Below, one piece after another: positions 26,601-36,582 of a stretch of 64,000 nt of DNA; within the stretch, counting starts at the first letter, position 1, and every line of letters begins with the position of its first letter. Under the pieces are notes generated by a model. The model searched no databases. It was not told the origin of the DNA and worked only from the letters and a program-made list of their open reading frames with translations. The translations under genes and the position numbers were made by a program. Source of the DNA: Zoroaster sp. YZ-2022 (Eukaryota > Echinodermata > Asteroidea > Forcipulatida > Zoroasteridae); contig CM055835.1 in the NCBI GenBank assembly GCA_029582265.1, positions 8,857,500 through 8,921,499 of the forward strand, read 5' to 3'.

Positions 26601-29600
26601 TCGCACACCAACCCCCTGCCCCCGCTCGCTATGGCCCTGGGCGGTGGGGACCAGTAAACCCTGTAGGCCTGCGCAATATTTTTCTGCATTGAACAATTTC
26701 TATTATTTTATAAATACAATTTTACAAAGGTTCTTCTGTACTAAATTCACCGCCAAATTAGAGTGGCATGGTAGTCTTGTGGTTTAGAATGCTCACCTTC
26801 CATGTAGGTAGCTGGGATCGAGACTAGGTTTATGTTGTAAATATTTGTAACAGGATTAGCAACATTTTTTGTTAACTACAACACTAATTCAGAAACAAAA
26901 CCTTTCTGTAAAACAATAATGTATGGGCTGTGGAGGACTTTTTTAAAGGAATATAAATCCCAAAATTCATGTTTAGTACCGTTCATGGTTGCCGCTTTTA
27001 TATAATTGGTTTTTCTAGTAAATATATGGATTTACATTTATTTTAGTCTTATATATTAATTAGTCGAAATTTAGTCACATACGGCTCTTCATACGAGAAA
27101 AAAAACTGCAATGGTGAACACTTCTAGTGCGACGCGACAACACTTCTAGTGCGACGCGTAAATCCTAATGCGACGCTTACACACTCTTGTTGCAATGTGC
27201 ATGTGGCCTTTTTAGAACACCATAGTAAAGCGCATGCGCGTGAGTAACCTGTACGGGAATCCCAAAACACTCAACAAGTCGCTATACGTAAAAAAAAGTC
27301 GCCGCGTAAAAAAAAGTCGCCGCCCAAAAACAAAAAGTCGCCGCGTAAAAAAAAAAAGTCGCCGCCCAAAAACAAAAAGTCGCCGCGTAAAAAAAAAGTC
27401 GCCGCCCAAAAACAAAAAGTCGCCGCGTAAAAAAAAAAGTCGCCGCCCAAAAACAAAATGTCGCCGCGTAAAAAAACAAGTCGCCGCCCAAAAACAAAAA
27501 GGCGCCGCGTAAGTGTCCTTTATAGAACACCATATGATAGGCCTATTGACCCTTGTAGTGGTAGGAGGGTTTAATGAAGCCGCATATAAAAAGTCTGTTC
27601 AAGATACAAATCATATTGAGTAATAAGGCACCCAACGTTTGATTTACTTATCTCTATTATACTGACTGGATCATGTGCTTCCATTCAAATTTTCTGGGTG
27701 CCATGTTGTCCTCCCATAAACCACGTTTAACAATGGGCCTTGCATGTGCATTTCTTTGTGCGTGCATTCCTTTGTTAATTACTTTTGTGTTCCTTTGTAT
27801 ATTGGAGGATCAACATGGCCCTGTAGTGGATGCATTAATCGTTAAGCACCAATAGGCAACCCTCTGTCAGTCGTAAATTTGGAATCGGACCCTTCACAAC
27901 ATGTCAAATAAACGCCACCACTGGCCTCTGAGGTGTCTTCCAATTGTTGGTAGAACTTGTAGCTTTGCATGGTGAGGAGTGTAAGTAAGAGTAATTGCGG
28001 TGACACCATGTGAAATGCTCAATTGAGTATTAATTAGTTCTGAGGACGATCAGAGCATACTGATCGAAACGTTGAGTTGTACCTCCAGTTCTTTTCAGAA
28101 CTAATTACTACTCAATTGAGCATTTCACATGGTGTCACCGCAATTACTCTTACTCTTCCAATTGTTTCCACTTTTACGATCAATCCAAATGTTAAATAAT
28201 GGGTACATCCCAAAAATATGAGGTAAGTGGGGCAGGCGAATGATGAAACAATGTAGGGGTGGTTTGTTCTATCAGGTAGCAAATAGACAGTCGATATTGG
28301 ATGTCAATTTATCTTAGAGGTGTGTCAATCTAATATTGAACATATTTATTTATTGAAACTTGAGTCTTGGAGAGACGAGTACATGGTCTGGAATCCAGAC
28401 GATTACAACGGACGAGATGTGATAAGCGTAATGCCGGGAGATATCTGGATACCACGACTTTTTATGACCGCAAAGTAAGTAAATCTCGTTTATTTTTGAC
28501 ATGACAAAATTAATTAATTAATCAATTAATACAAACAACTGCATATATATAGGCTATTTGTTTATATATTACCAGCAATGATTGGCTAATCGATAGTATA
28601 TTGTATTTCAATTAATTTTTGATTGTTGTCTCATTTTCAGTGTTAATTTCGACTTTACAAGTAGGGCTGAGGTTGAAGTGTTAGTAAGTTCAGATGGCTC
28701 TGTAATCTGGTATGCACCAATTTTCATCCAAGTATCATGCAAAGTCAAAGTCAGAAAGTTCCCATTTGATGTACAACACTGCAACATCACTATCATGTCA
28801 TGGGCATACGACATGTCAGGAGTGAACATTTCCTATTTCGACGACGCAGATTCTAAGCAATTCGTCTTCAGCAATAACGGAGTGTGGCGTCTCATTGATG
28901 TGGAAGTAAACCGTGTCGAACAGATCTACAAATGCTGTGCGCACCCCTTTCCAGAGATTACCTACACATTGACATTGGAGAGGGCGTCCCAATTCTATGT
29001 CTTTAGTATGCTGATTCCGTCAGTGCTTCTCACAATGATCACCCTGAATGTGTTCTGTATGCCACCCGAGTCTGGAGAGAAGATAGCACTGGGAATGACC
29101 AACCTCTTGGCGTTTATACTATTTCAGCAGCTCATATCGGGCAACATGCCGCCTCAAGGCGACGAAATGCCCATAGTCAGTAAGTATTATACAAGACAAA
29201 ATTTACCCGTTAGAGGGATAATATCGTCACGATCAGATCAGACTTTCGACAGGACAGAATCGGTGTCCTAGTTTTAGATGAACTCAGTGACTGAACATAA
29301 TACCCCACGATCGCGCTGGCCTAGATGAAAGGGCGCGATAAGATCATATTACCGAGGATGTTGTATACAAAAATGAGCCAGTGGCTGCATAATAATGGTT
29401 GGCAAAACAAAAAGATTACCAAAAAACTAACAAAAAACACCGATTTTGAAGCCGATTTATGACCAGAAACTGGAGACTATTTTGGCCTTAACTTACTCAG
29501 ATTTCGGATTCTGTTCGGTAAGTAAAATGAGCTGATCAGCGCATTTGACATGCTGACAAGTGTGCAGCTATGCATTTTAATGTTCCTGTTGTTGCCACTG

Positions 29601-30760
29601 CCATTGCTGCAGCAACCGCAGTAGTCTTGGTGCAATACGTTACTATGCGGATCTTACACGGATCTCTATTATAATAGAGATCAGTGGGATTCCAGTTACA
29701 CGATCACCGCGCCAGTCTTAAATCACCCACCGATAGCTGTCGCTATACAATTTTCACGATGCGCAGTTCGTGGGGCTAAGTAACTGATCTCTAATATGTA
29801 CTGACAGTATGGATGTGTTCGGGTTACCAGAGGTAACCCGAGTAAATCACACGAGTGAGCCCCAAGCACAAGCTAATCGAACGAGCATCCCGTCGAACGT
29901 TCGCCATCTTGTGGTCGTTGCGATGTGAAGAATGTCAAAGGTTACATGGACTTTGTAAACAACATATTTACAACGAAACGATCGCAAAATAATTCTTTCC
30001 CGGGTAAAAAAGGAACTAATGATCTTATTACTTCTCAGGCTCGTACAAAACAACTCGTTTTTTAGTACAAGAACAGTCTCTACTCTCAAATTAATTGTTT
30101 AAGAGATGAAAATGTATGTCAAATTTCACGAAATTGCCGCACTGAAAGCAAACATGGCGGCCATTCAGAATATTCTCAAAGTGACGTCACGCACGTCACT
30201 TACCCAGGTCTGCCTTAAGTGACTTGCTTCGCGAGCAGGTTACTTGAGGCTGATCCAGGTAAGCCCCGACAATGACGCTCCGGAGTCAGCACTGGAGTCA
30301 GACCCAGGTCGACCCGGGGAATTAGGAAGCTACTCGAACGCACCCGTATAGAGATCAGTGGTTAGGTTCGTGGACGTGCATGCAGCGGCGGTTGGTTTAT
30401 CGAATCACAGCGGATCGGCACACATGCATATGTAAAATCACGAGTAACGTCTTCCACCAAAACTCCTCCTGCCGTCGTTGCCGTCGCTGTCGGCGACCAC
30501 GTGTTTACACGGTGCCGTGCAATCATTAACGCGCGAGGCTCACTTGACATTCGCCCATGCAATTTCGGAATAATTAAGAATCTTTATGCCTGATAATATT
30601 AATTGATGCATTTTTGGTCGAGAGGTTAAGACGTCTGCACTAGTAAGCAGGAGGTCGTGGGTCAGAAATCGGAAAGCATTGAGTATACAGTGCTATACAC
30701 ACGTCGGTGTAGGGCAAAATTAAATCAATTGTTTATCTCCCGACGCAAGAATTTCACCAA

Positions 30761-30807
<47 letters not shown>

Positions 30808-31136
30808 TATTATTGAGGACGACTCCTGTGATCTTACTCGAAATCTATTCCCTTCTCTTATTAATTATTACAGCTATGTACATCTTCAGCATGGTGGTCG
30901 TGGGATGTGCATCGATCTTCGCATCCGTCTATGTGCTCAGGTTGTACCACACATCTAATGACAAGCCCATACCACAGAGAGTTGTTCGGTTAATGAAACG
31001 TTTCAGCAGCCGTCGGAAGGATCGCGTCACGTGGCAGTCAGTTGCTGACACAGTTGACAACGTCATGTGTATGATGTTCCTAATGGCAACGTGTGTGATT
31101 ATATGCGTTACATTTATCGTGCTTCTTGGAGTGTAA
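17616..31136 (+). CDS. Nicotinic acetylcholine receptor alpha-like Cys-loop channel, complete, six exons
   Basis: Exons 17616-17685, 21554-21687, 23289-23333, 28365-28474, 28641-29179 and 30874-31136 join to exactly 387 codons including stop. The product is a signal peptide (about residues 1-23), an extracellular ligand-binding domain, four membrane helices and almost no intracellular domain. Diagnostic features: a Cys-loop with exactly 13 residues between Cys (CKVKVRKFPFDVQHC), SWAYD with the loop B Trp, IYKCCAHPFPEITYTL with the vicinal Cys pair of alpha subunits, and M1 ending before the channel-lining GEKIALGMTNLLAFILF. Exons 3 and 4 are 45 and 110 bases, the canonical nAChR sizes. Oddities: loop A is WIPRLF instead of WxPDxxLYN; loop C has HPFP where Tyr is usual; M2 has Ala at 2' and Gly at 20'; the M3-M4 loop is only about 35 residues. 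The ligand is therefore uncertain, though a cation channel is suggested by Glu at -1'. Confidence 0.92.
18780..19255. repeat. Degenerate tandem repeat (about 65-70 bp units)
   Basis: GGACCCATATCAGCAACCAA, AGTGGCAAATC, CTGTGCTGTCCCAATGC recur with variations about six times, with indels. Confidence 0.65.
19330..19690 (+). pseudogene. 3' end of a CR1/L2-type LINE
   Basis: Over two frames reads SFEVVSPRLWNDLPLYIRES then QTVYS / FKKNFKTHLMCIAYKDY, the typical C-terminus of LINE ORF2 (xRLWNxLPxxIRxxxSxxxFKxxLKTxLF). It is followed by GTAAAGCGCCTTGAGCAC and a (TAT)n tail. The short 3' end only is typical of LINE truncation. Confidence 0.7.
20251..20791. mobile_element. MITE with TGCACTGTAAAAATGG ends
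   Basis: TGCACTGTAAAAATGGTGTT-TAG at 20251 and its reverse complement ending 20791 bound the element. A second MITE (20385-20648) is nested inside. Confidence 0.7.
20385..20648. mobile_element. GC-rich MITE nested in the 20251-20791 element
   Basis: Inverted ends CTGGGSTGCGTTCCGCTTGC. The interior is built from repeats of CGTTCGCCAACGTT in both orientations, in strong composition contrast to the AT-rich host. Confidence 0.7.
21554..21687 (+). CDS. Receptor exon 2, N-terminal helix and first strand
   Basis: 134 bases from a TGTAATGCCAG acceptor to GTAAGT. Encodes (V)SGQEKDIVEKLLSNYGSRS, VRPLRDSSQSIHIALRML and IAQIIEF, the N-terminal helix and beta-1 region of nicotinic receptors. Confidence 0.87.
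21971..23089 (-). mobile_element. Kolobok-like transposon (TTAA target, THAP remnant)
   Basis: A 1119-bp element with ends AGGCACCTGGCA / TGCCAGGTGCCT flanked on both sides by TTAA (21967-21970, 23090-23093). TTAA duplication plus a THAP-type zinc-finger reading frame inside is the Kolobok combination. It lies in receptor intron 2 and makes up most of it. Confidence 0.75.
22627..22812 (-). pseudogene. THAP-type zinc-finger remnant
   Basis: MPTRCIAAGCNKTTKDGVSL, HLFPADPKYRRLWAAKVR, ITRAKWSCPTSFSALCSDAM. THAP domains have C-x2-4-C, a conserved HxFPxDxxxxxxW segment, then Px..xxxCSxHF. Everything is present up to CS, but the final His-Phe is degraded (CSDAMQF). THAP domains are DNA-binding domains of P-element- and Kolobok-type transposases; no catalytic domain follows. 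Confidence 0.7.
23289..23333 (+). CDS. Receptor exon 3 (45 bp)
   Basis: DEPKQKLTVNAWQKL between ACATGCAG and GTAGGC. It matches the DExxQxxTxNxW motif and has the 45-base length conserved in nAChR genes. Too short to be found by ORF length. Confidence 0.88.
23334..24010. other. Intron 3 sequence, nothing recognised
   Basis: A perfect inverted repeat GTCTCAAGAGTTCTCTTGAGAC at about 23840 (not in a coding context) is the only structure seen. Confidence 0.4.
24017..27534. mobile_element. 3.5-kb foldback-type transposon with arms of about 0.95 kb
   Basis: The left arm (24017-about 24985) and right arm (about 26597-27534) are long inverted repeats starting TATGGTGTTCTATAAAGGAC, flanked by TGATAG on both sides (24011-24016, 27535-27540). 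Each arm begins with tandem units of TTTGGGCGGCGACTTTTT / TACGCGGCGACTTTTT, giving spurious FFLRGDFLFLGGDF-type readings. The 1.6-kb centre has no recognised transposase. It sits in receptor intron 3. Confidence 0.85.
27981..28156. mobile_element. Palindromic MITE in receptor intron 3
   Basis: Inverted arms GTAATTGCGGTGACACCATG + TGAAATGCTCAATTGAGTA. A hairpin of this kind covers almost the whole element. It shares the word GCGGTRACACCATGTG with the MITE at 12.27-12.56 kb. Confidence 0.8.
28365..28474 (+). CDS. Receptor exon 4 (110 bp)
   Basis: SWRDEYMVWNPDDYNGRDVI, SVMPGDIWIPRLFMTA and two bases, ending at GTAAGT. WNPDDYxG is a nicotinic receptor signature. The acceptor (AAACTTGAG) has a poor pyrimidine tract, but length and phase are exactly canonical. 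Confidence 0.88.
28641..29179 (+). CDS. Receptor exon 5, Cys-loop to M2
   Basis: 539 bases from CTCATTTTCAG to GTAAGT. Carries the Cys-loop, loop B Trp, loop C Cys pair, M1 (FYVFSMLIPSVLLTMITLNV), the M1-M2 turn and M2, ending GNMPPQGDEMPIV. Reading past the donor gives unrelated sequence from a MITE, so the longer open frame is not the protein. Confidence 0.93.
29198..29400. mobile_element. MITE fragment in receptor intron 5
   Basis: Starts about 20 bases after the exon 5 donor with TAGAGGGATAATATCGTCAC. It shares arms and core with the fragment at 2131-2312. Confidence 0.6.
29808..30352. mobile_element. Possible MITE with imperfect inverted ends
   Basis: ATGGATGTGTTCGGGTTACC at the left and, reversed, ACGGGTGCGTTCGAGTAGCT at the right; GC-richer interior. 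The ends match only about 70 percent, so the call is tentative. Confidence 0.35.
30615..30805 (+). mobile_element. tRNA-derived SINE in receptor intron 5
   Basis: GGTCGAGAGGTTAAGACGTC (A-box-like) and AGGAGGTCGTGGGTC (start of a degraded B box), about 130 bases of body, then a (TA)n tail at 30764-30805 ending 68 bases before the exon 6 acceptor. Confidence 0.55.
30874..31136 (+). CDS. Receptor exon 6, M3, short loop, M4 and stop
   Basis: After AATTATTACAG, reads (T)MYIFSMVVVGCASIFASV, YVLRLYH (M3), a basic loop TSNDKPIPQRVVRLMKRFSS and RRKDRVTWQSVADTVDNV, then M4 MCMMFLMATCVIICVTFIVL-LGV-stop. Aligned to ordinary subunits, the M2-M3 join has no gap. Confidence 0.9.
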
Positions 31137-31401
31137 CATTAACAATGTCTTAGAGTACCTTCACTGTTCATTGCAGCCTGCGTGCAGTTTCAGCTCAGGC
31201 CTGTATTGGTTCTGTTCAGCTCATTTATGGTTGGGTTTGGTTTAGTTTGGTTTGGTGTAGTTCGGCTCGCTGGAGAGACTAATTTATTTATGTTTTCTTG
31301 TTAGAAAAAATATGGAAATTCCAAAAATAATATTATATAGCTTAGAATTCGTTTTTTAAAGCGATTGTTGACGAATGATTTAAATGTCAAGCCTCGTCTA
31401 T

Positions 31402-31407
31402 AATAAA
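31402..31407 (+). terminator. Candidate polyadenylation signal AATAAA for the receptor gene
   Basis: First AATAAA after the stop codon, about 265 bases downstream, in an AT-rich 3' region. Confidence 0.4.
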
Positions 31408-31719
31408 ACAATTTCACGACTGTTTGACGATTGATACCAGACGTAGCCTCAAAATATCACATGTTTTTACATGCATAACAATAATTGAAGTTAAACTGCA
31501 ACATAAAACAATCGCAGTACATGTTATGTGTGAATACAATGCACCAACGAAATCAGCATCAACGCAATCATCGCCTAGACTTCCATTTCTCCCTAGGAAA
31601 TCCGTCTTTAAAGAAAACAAATAATAAAGTTTCACAAGATCAACCTCTCTTAGAGAAAATATTTAAGATGGGTTGGTGTTTTGGAACATAAAACTACATT
31701 TAGGGCCAGTGTTCTTTGT

Positions 31720-31763
31720 GTTTATCGCTATATAAATCTATACATTATTATTATTATTATTAT
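31720..31763 (+). repeat. LINE/SINE-type 3' tail with (ATT)n
   Basis: TATCGCTATATAAATCTATA followed by (ATT)n resembles the tail of the LINE piece at 19.65 kb. No coding remnant precedes it. Confidence 0.35.
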
Positions 31764-32007
31764 CGAAACCATTACTGCATGAGCAACTGGCTCAAAATTC
31801 TGAAAGAACCATTTTGATAATCTGTGTTATTAAACAATAATATATGTACCTTTAAAAATATAATTTCGAGTAAAAATTTTCAAATGCTTCGGCAGTGACT
31901 GCCGGTTGTTACTTCTTCTGTTTTAATGACACACAACATGTACGGCGGCTGTTTGATATTGGCCATTTAGCTTAATTATTTTAATGCAGTGAAAAACATG
32001 GAACTTT

Positions 32008-32080
32008 TAATCATTAAACAGTTGTAGGAGTGGTTTATTGAACGAGGTTAAGTATTTCCGTATTAAACAGCGACACAAAT
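32008..32080. repeat. Downstream copy of the 16668-16748 block
   Basis: AATCATTAAACAGTTGTAGG..GGTTTATTGAACGAGGTTAAG..GTATTAAACAGCGACACA. Confidence 0.75.
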
Positions 32081-32922
32081 TTTGTGTTTTATTTGAGAGA
32101 TACCGTATTTAGTGAAAATGTAATTACATGTATAGCCGACACAATGTACATGTACAATATAATTCTGTACACAGTCGTAATGTGTCTATGTTTTCTTGAA
32201 CATTGTAAACCTACGATTTCGATTTCGGATGTCTGCCTTGGTAGTTATATATCTGGTGACTTGTGGATGATTTAATATCGAGGGATTTGTTTGAGTGTGT
32301 TTTTTAAATTAAAACGATGACGACAAATACAAAAACAAAAACATTTACACTCTTTTTCAACGCATCCTTGTGGTAACAAACATTCAAGTTTTTGTAGTGG
32401 GTTTTGTTAGTTTTTGGATTTTTGCCATTTATAGAAATAGAAAAACAACTTGTCATTAACATACTACTCATGACCCCGTTGTTAGTTTGAAAAGGCATAG
32501 GGAAACTACTCAATTTCAATTGACTTGACCTCATTGCATATTTTTCCAAAAAAGGAGATGGTCTACGAAATGCAACTAGTCAAGGGATAGAAACAGTGTC
32601 AAAGGCGATGCCAGGAAATAAATTAAAAATGCCAACAATGCCAAAAAGAAGAGTTAGTAGAGGTGTTAGAGAGGTGTTAGAGTCTGACAGCTGTCCTAAT
32701 TCATAAAAACTGCGTTACTGATAAAAATAAGATTCAGCTGACGAATTACACCATTTTAAAGGGGCTACGTCTAGCCAAACATGCAAACGTCTAGCCAAAC
32801 AAAGTACAGCACGTACTTTTAGAAGTAGTGTCAAACCAATGAATTGGAACAATGTAAGTTTTGCCAGGATGTCAAACAAAAGGTGCGTCTTTCTTCGGTC
32901 ATGACATATAACATCATTCTGA

Positions 32923-33150
32923 ACCTTTTTGGAGGCTGCAAAGTTAGATCACAATTTAGGGTTTCGTCACGCAGGGGTCAGTGACCTCATTGCAGCAGAA
33001 GCAAAAGACTACCTCCCTTATCGCAGCTCATTTAAAAAGGTCATCAGTGTGACAGGAGACACTAATCTAGCGATGGTCTAGATGAGCAACGAGCTACGAT
33101 TTGCCGTAGAGAAGGGGCATGTGGGCAAAATAAAATTACACCAAATCACT
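32923..33150 (+). pseudogene. Possible decayed coding fragment, unrecognised
   Basis: One frame reads KLDHNLGFRHAGVSDLIAAE, AKDYLPYRSSFKKVISVTGD, TNLAMV-stop, then MSNELRFAVEKGHVGK. The amino-acid texture looks protein-like and is interrupted by a TAG. I do not recognise a family with confidence; a retroelement-associated gene is possible. Confidence 0.3.
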
Positions 33151-33159
33151 TCCAATCAC

Positions 33160-35120
33160 TTATGGAAAATATTTTTTATGCTAGACAACTAATCTGTGTA
33201 TGAAATGGGAGCCAAGATCACTTTAGGTAAAAACAGTTTTTTATTCGAATTGCTACATTTAGCTAGGCATAGCCATTTTGTGTTTTTGTACGATTTGAAT
33301 AATGTTTTCATAAGTACATATCCTGCACATACATATTCCAACTTTCATGCCAACTTTCTGACAAAAATAATGAGCGTTAAGTACCACCTAGAACACTGTA
33401 CAGATACATGTACAATACCATACTTTTGCATTCCAACTAAACACCGTGTCACACATCCTTTTTAAGTCGTTTGTTAAAAGATTGTCACAGAAGAGGTAAC
33501 AGATCACAATCTTTACAGTTACAAGTGAATTTGGAATGGATATAAAAGTACTAAAATGTAGAACATTTTATCGAAAAAAAATAATGTTGGCATTTTTGTT
33601 TTTATTTTCTTTGTGAAAACAATTACCGGTACTTTTTAAATTTTTGGTAACGGAATTGCATGTGATTTTGTCATGTTTGATTCTTAATTTGTTAATTAAA
33701 TTTTCTTATATAAAAGTAGTCTTTAGTACATTGGCTATCTAGACACTAATCACAATGTCCAAGAGAATTAAATGTGAACTTTTAACCAAAATTCCACAAA
33801 AATCCATATTTGCACCAGAGTTTTTCCTACTTTAACCCATTGGATTGGATCCATATGAAATTATGGTATAGAATCAATATGAAATATTCCTTTATTGCTA
33901 TTTGTAAAATTCTGATGGAGAATTGCCCACGTGCTTACATTAATATTTAAATATTTGAGGTGTAGACCTAGACACTATCAAAATGCATATTCCTGTTATT
34001 ATAACTTTATACATTTGTGTATAAGACTATATGCATATTATTGCAAGCATTGTTTCTGCAATTACGTTGGGGGTATTGTGCCTTTGAAAATAAAAGATAA
34101 TCCATTTTCTTGGGCTAAAAATAACTTTGTCACAGAAGGGTGTTATTTTGGTATTTGTGTGTTATGCACGTTTTGGTTTGTTTTATTTTGTCAGAAATGT
34201 CTCTTCAATAATATATTTAAGCTTTGTCTCTTCATTTCTTGGATTTAGCACCACAAATTTGGTCAAATTATAGATGAATGCTCTTAATTTTATGACATTA
34301 AAACAGAAAACCTCTTTGTTACATGATGTTCATACTCTAAATATTTATTTTTAATTATTTTGTCAGTAATCTAAGAAATACCACTTGTTCCTTTTAATTT
34401 TAGAATTCAGCACCCCCTGATAAGGTTAAATAATGTTGAATGTTCTTCAGTCACTGATATTGATACAGAAACACTGATTTAATTCACTCATTTTCATATT
34501 TAATTTTGTTTCTATTTAAATTGTCGTTAAAACACCTTTAGTCTCAAAATTAAGCTTGGAATCCTCGATTTTTGGATTCAGCACCCCAAAATTAGGTTTG
34601 ACGTAATACCAAAAATGCCTCTTATTGCCCTAAATAGCACTTTTAAAAAATCTGACCGGATCTCCTACATCCTAAGTCATCCACCCTCCCCCATGTGGTT
34701 ATCACCAACTGATTCAGTTCAGTGAGCACACACCTCTTCCCCCACACCAAGGATCCCAGTTCCACCATTTCCCGAATCACTACTCAAAAGATAATGTTTT
34801 CACAGGGTGTTACCGCAAACAGTCTTTACTCATCATCTGGTCCTGTCTGCATAATATTTAGGCACTTTAACCTAAATGTGTCAATAATATTGTAATATGC
34901 CTCTATTACAATAGACTTTTATCACGATGCAGCCATCTTGTGTTTCTTCCATACAAATCCATAGAACATAACCGAGGCTGGCATGAAAATAGGCTGGTTT
35001 CCTTTTCGGTATTGAGAATAAGTACTCTGAAAGGTATTTGCACACAGGGACTCTGACAAATAATTATGGTCACCGCATAATAAAGGACCATACCTAATGA
35101 AGAGGAATCTGGATTACATT
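33160..35120. other. AT-rich intergenic, nothing recognised
   Basis: Only short unsupported ORFs, plus an orphan MITE end GTGTTACCGCAAAC at about 34807. Confidence 0.4.
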
Positions 35121-35129
35121 ACGCCAGTA

Positions 35130-35640
35130 CCCTGGTGTAAATCAACCTACAGAATGTAAGTTAAAATAATAATGTATTCAGTTATTTCAAACCTTCAGTG
35201 GCGAGAATTAAAATAAACATTGGGCCCATAAGTGTTGTTAGCAGTATAGATTGTGGGTTCGAGTCTTGAGTCGATCGCGTTAAAGGGCAAAGTGTAGGCC
35301 TACCAGTGTTTAAAGATAAACGAATTCCCAGCTTATTAATTTTAATGGACCGTGAATTATTTGTTTTCATGCTGATGAAAAAATATAAATTATCCGGGTC
35401 TTACATTCTGTGACACACTGGAACATACATATATATATTTTTATGTGAGCTGATATGACCTCACAGAGAAAAAGGAACATTCCTATAGGTCCCGTACCTG
35501 GACGATTGTTCAATGTTTACGTATCTCATTATACATGAAAACAATGCATGGGTGATTGTGTGGTGCATCATCTCATCACAAGAAGCGAAGAGCTAATAAC
35601 TATAGGCCTAACTGCGTGGGATGGTAATGGTATATGATAC
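35130..35640. repeat. Second copy of the receptor-gene 5' flank
   Basis: Same order of conserved blocks as 17203-17570, ending ..AACTGCGTGGGATGGTAATGG where the first copy is followed within 40 bases by the receptor start codon. Here a CACTGTAAAAAA-type element begins instead, then the N run. A second receptor gene may start beyond. Confidence 0.8.
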
Positions 35641-35787
35641 ACTGTAAAAAATAATTGGTCATTTTGACTAAAACAAAATAGTCCAGCATGATGTCTGACA
35701 TGACTTATTATAATTAGTCAAAAACTTAGTGCTTGACTAGTGGATTTAGTCAAAAATGCGACTAGAATTAATTAGTCCTATGACTAG
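35639..35787. mobile_element. Left part of a CACTGTAAAAA-ended element, cut by the gap
   Basis: Begins TACACTGTAAAAAATAATTG and contains repeated TTAGTCAAAAA / TGACTAG words. The right end is not visible. Confidence 0.4.
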
Positions 35788-36287
35788 NNNNNNNNNNNNN
35801 NNNNNNNNNNNNNNNNNNNNNNNNNNNNNNNNNNNNNNNNNNNNNNNNNNNNNNNNNNNNNNNNNNNNNNNNNNNNNNNNNNNNNNNNNNNNNNNNNNNN
35901 NNNNNNNNNNNNNNNNNNNNNNNNNNNNNNNNNNNNNNNNNNNNNNNNNNNNNNNNNNNNNNNNNNNNNNNNNNNNNNNNNNNNNNNNNNNNNNNNNNNN
36001 NNNNNNNNNNNNNNNNNNNNNNNNNNNNNNNNNNNNNNNNNNNNNNNNNNNNNNNNNNNNNNNNNNNNNNNNNNNNNNNNNNNNNNNNNNNNNNNNNNNN
36101 NNNNNNNNNNNNNNNNNNNNNNNNNNNNNNNNNNNNNNNNNNNNNNNNNNNNNNNNNNNNNNNNNNNNNNNNNNNNNNNNNNNNNNNNNNNNNNNNNNNN
36201 NNNNNNNNNNNNNNNNNNNNNNNNNNNNNNNNNNNNNNNNNNNNNNNNNNNNNNNNNNNNNNNNNNNNNNNNNNNNNNNNNNNNNNN
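35788..36287. other. Assembly gap, exactly 500 N
   Basis: A round-number N run marks a scaffolding join of unknown true length. The sequence resumes inside a noisy minisatellite copy. Confidence 0.99.
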
Positions 36288-36396
36288 AAAAATTTATACC
36301 AGTCCTTTCGTTTAAGAAAACCCTTGCGATGGTTTCAAACAATCAAAACACCTTGTATTTTTGGGTTATTTATTTCGGGGACCCCGTACCACTTAC

Positions 36397-36582
36397 CAGA
36401 AGTATTTGTCCTAGCTCCAGCCGGGGAAGACCCAACCCACGGGGGAACCGGAGTGGAACCGAGGTCCCAAAAGACTATCACCCGCTTGTCTTTTATTTGG
36501 GGACCCCATGTTTGGCCCAATGACTGCAATACAGCAACTGGTGTCAGTTTCTGATTGTCGAGTCGGTCTCCATGACATTATC
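36397..36582 (-). pseudogene. MSH6: MSH6 Walker-A exon, copy 1 (noisy)
   Basis: Recognisable by comparison with the cleaner copy at 52113-52329: the same GTAAGT donor, the NMGS/GPNM segment and the acceptor, but with many deletions so no continuous frame remains. MSH6 is the mismatch-recognition ATPase subunit of MutS-alpha. Confidence 0.7.

Noticed and set aside
29180..29271. Extension of receptor exon 5 by 30 residues to a stop
   Set aside because: Reads into a MITE; the GTAAGT donor at 29180 joined to exon 6 restores a gap-free M2-M3 region.
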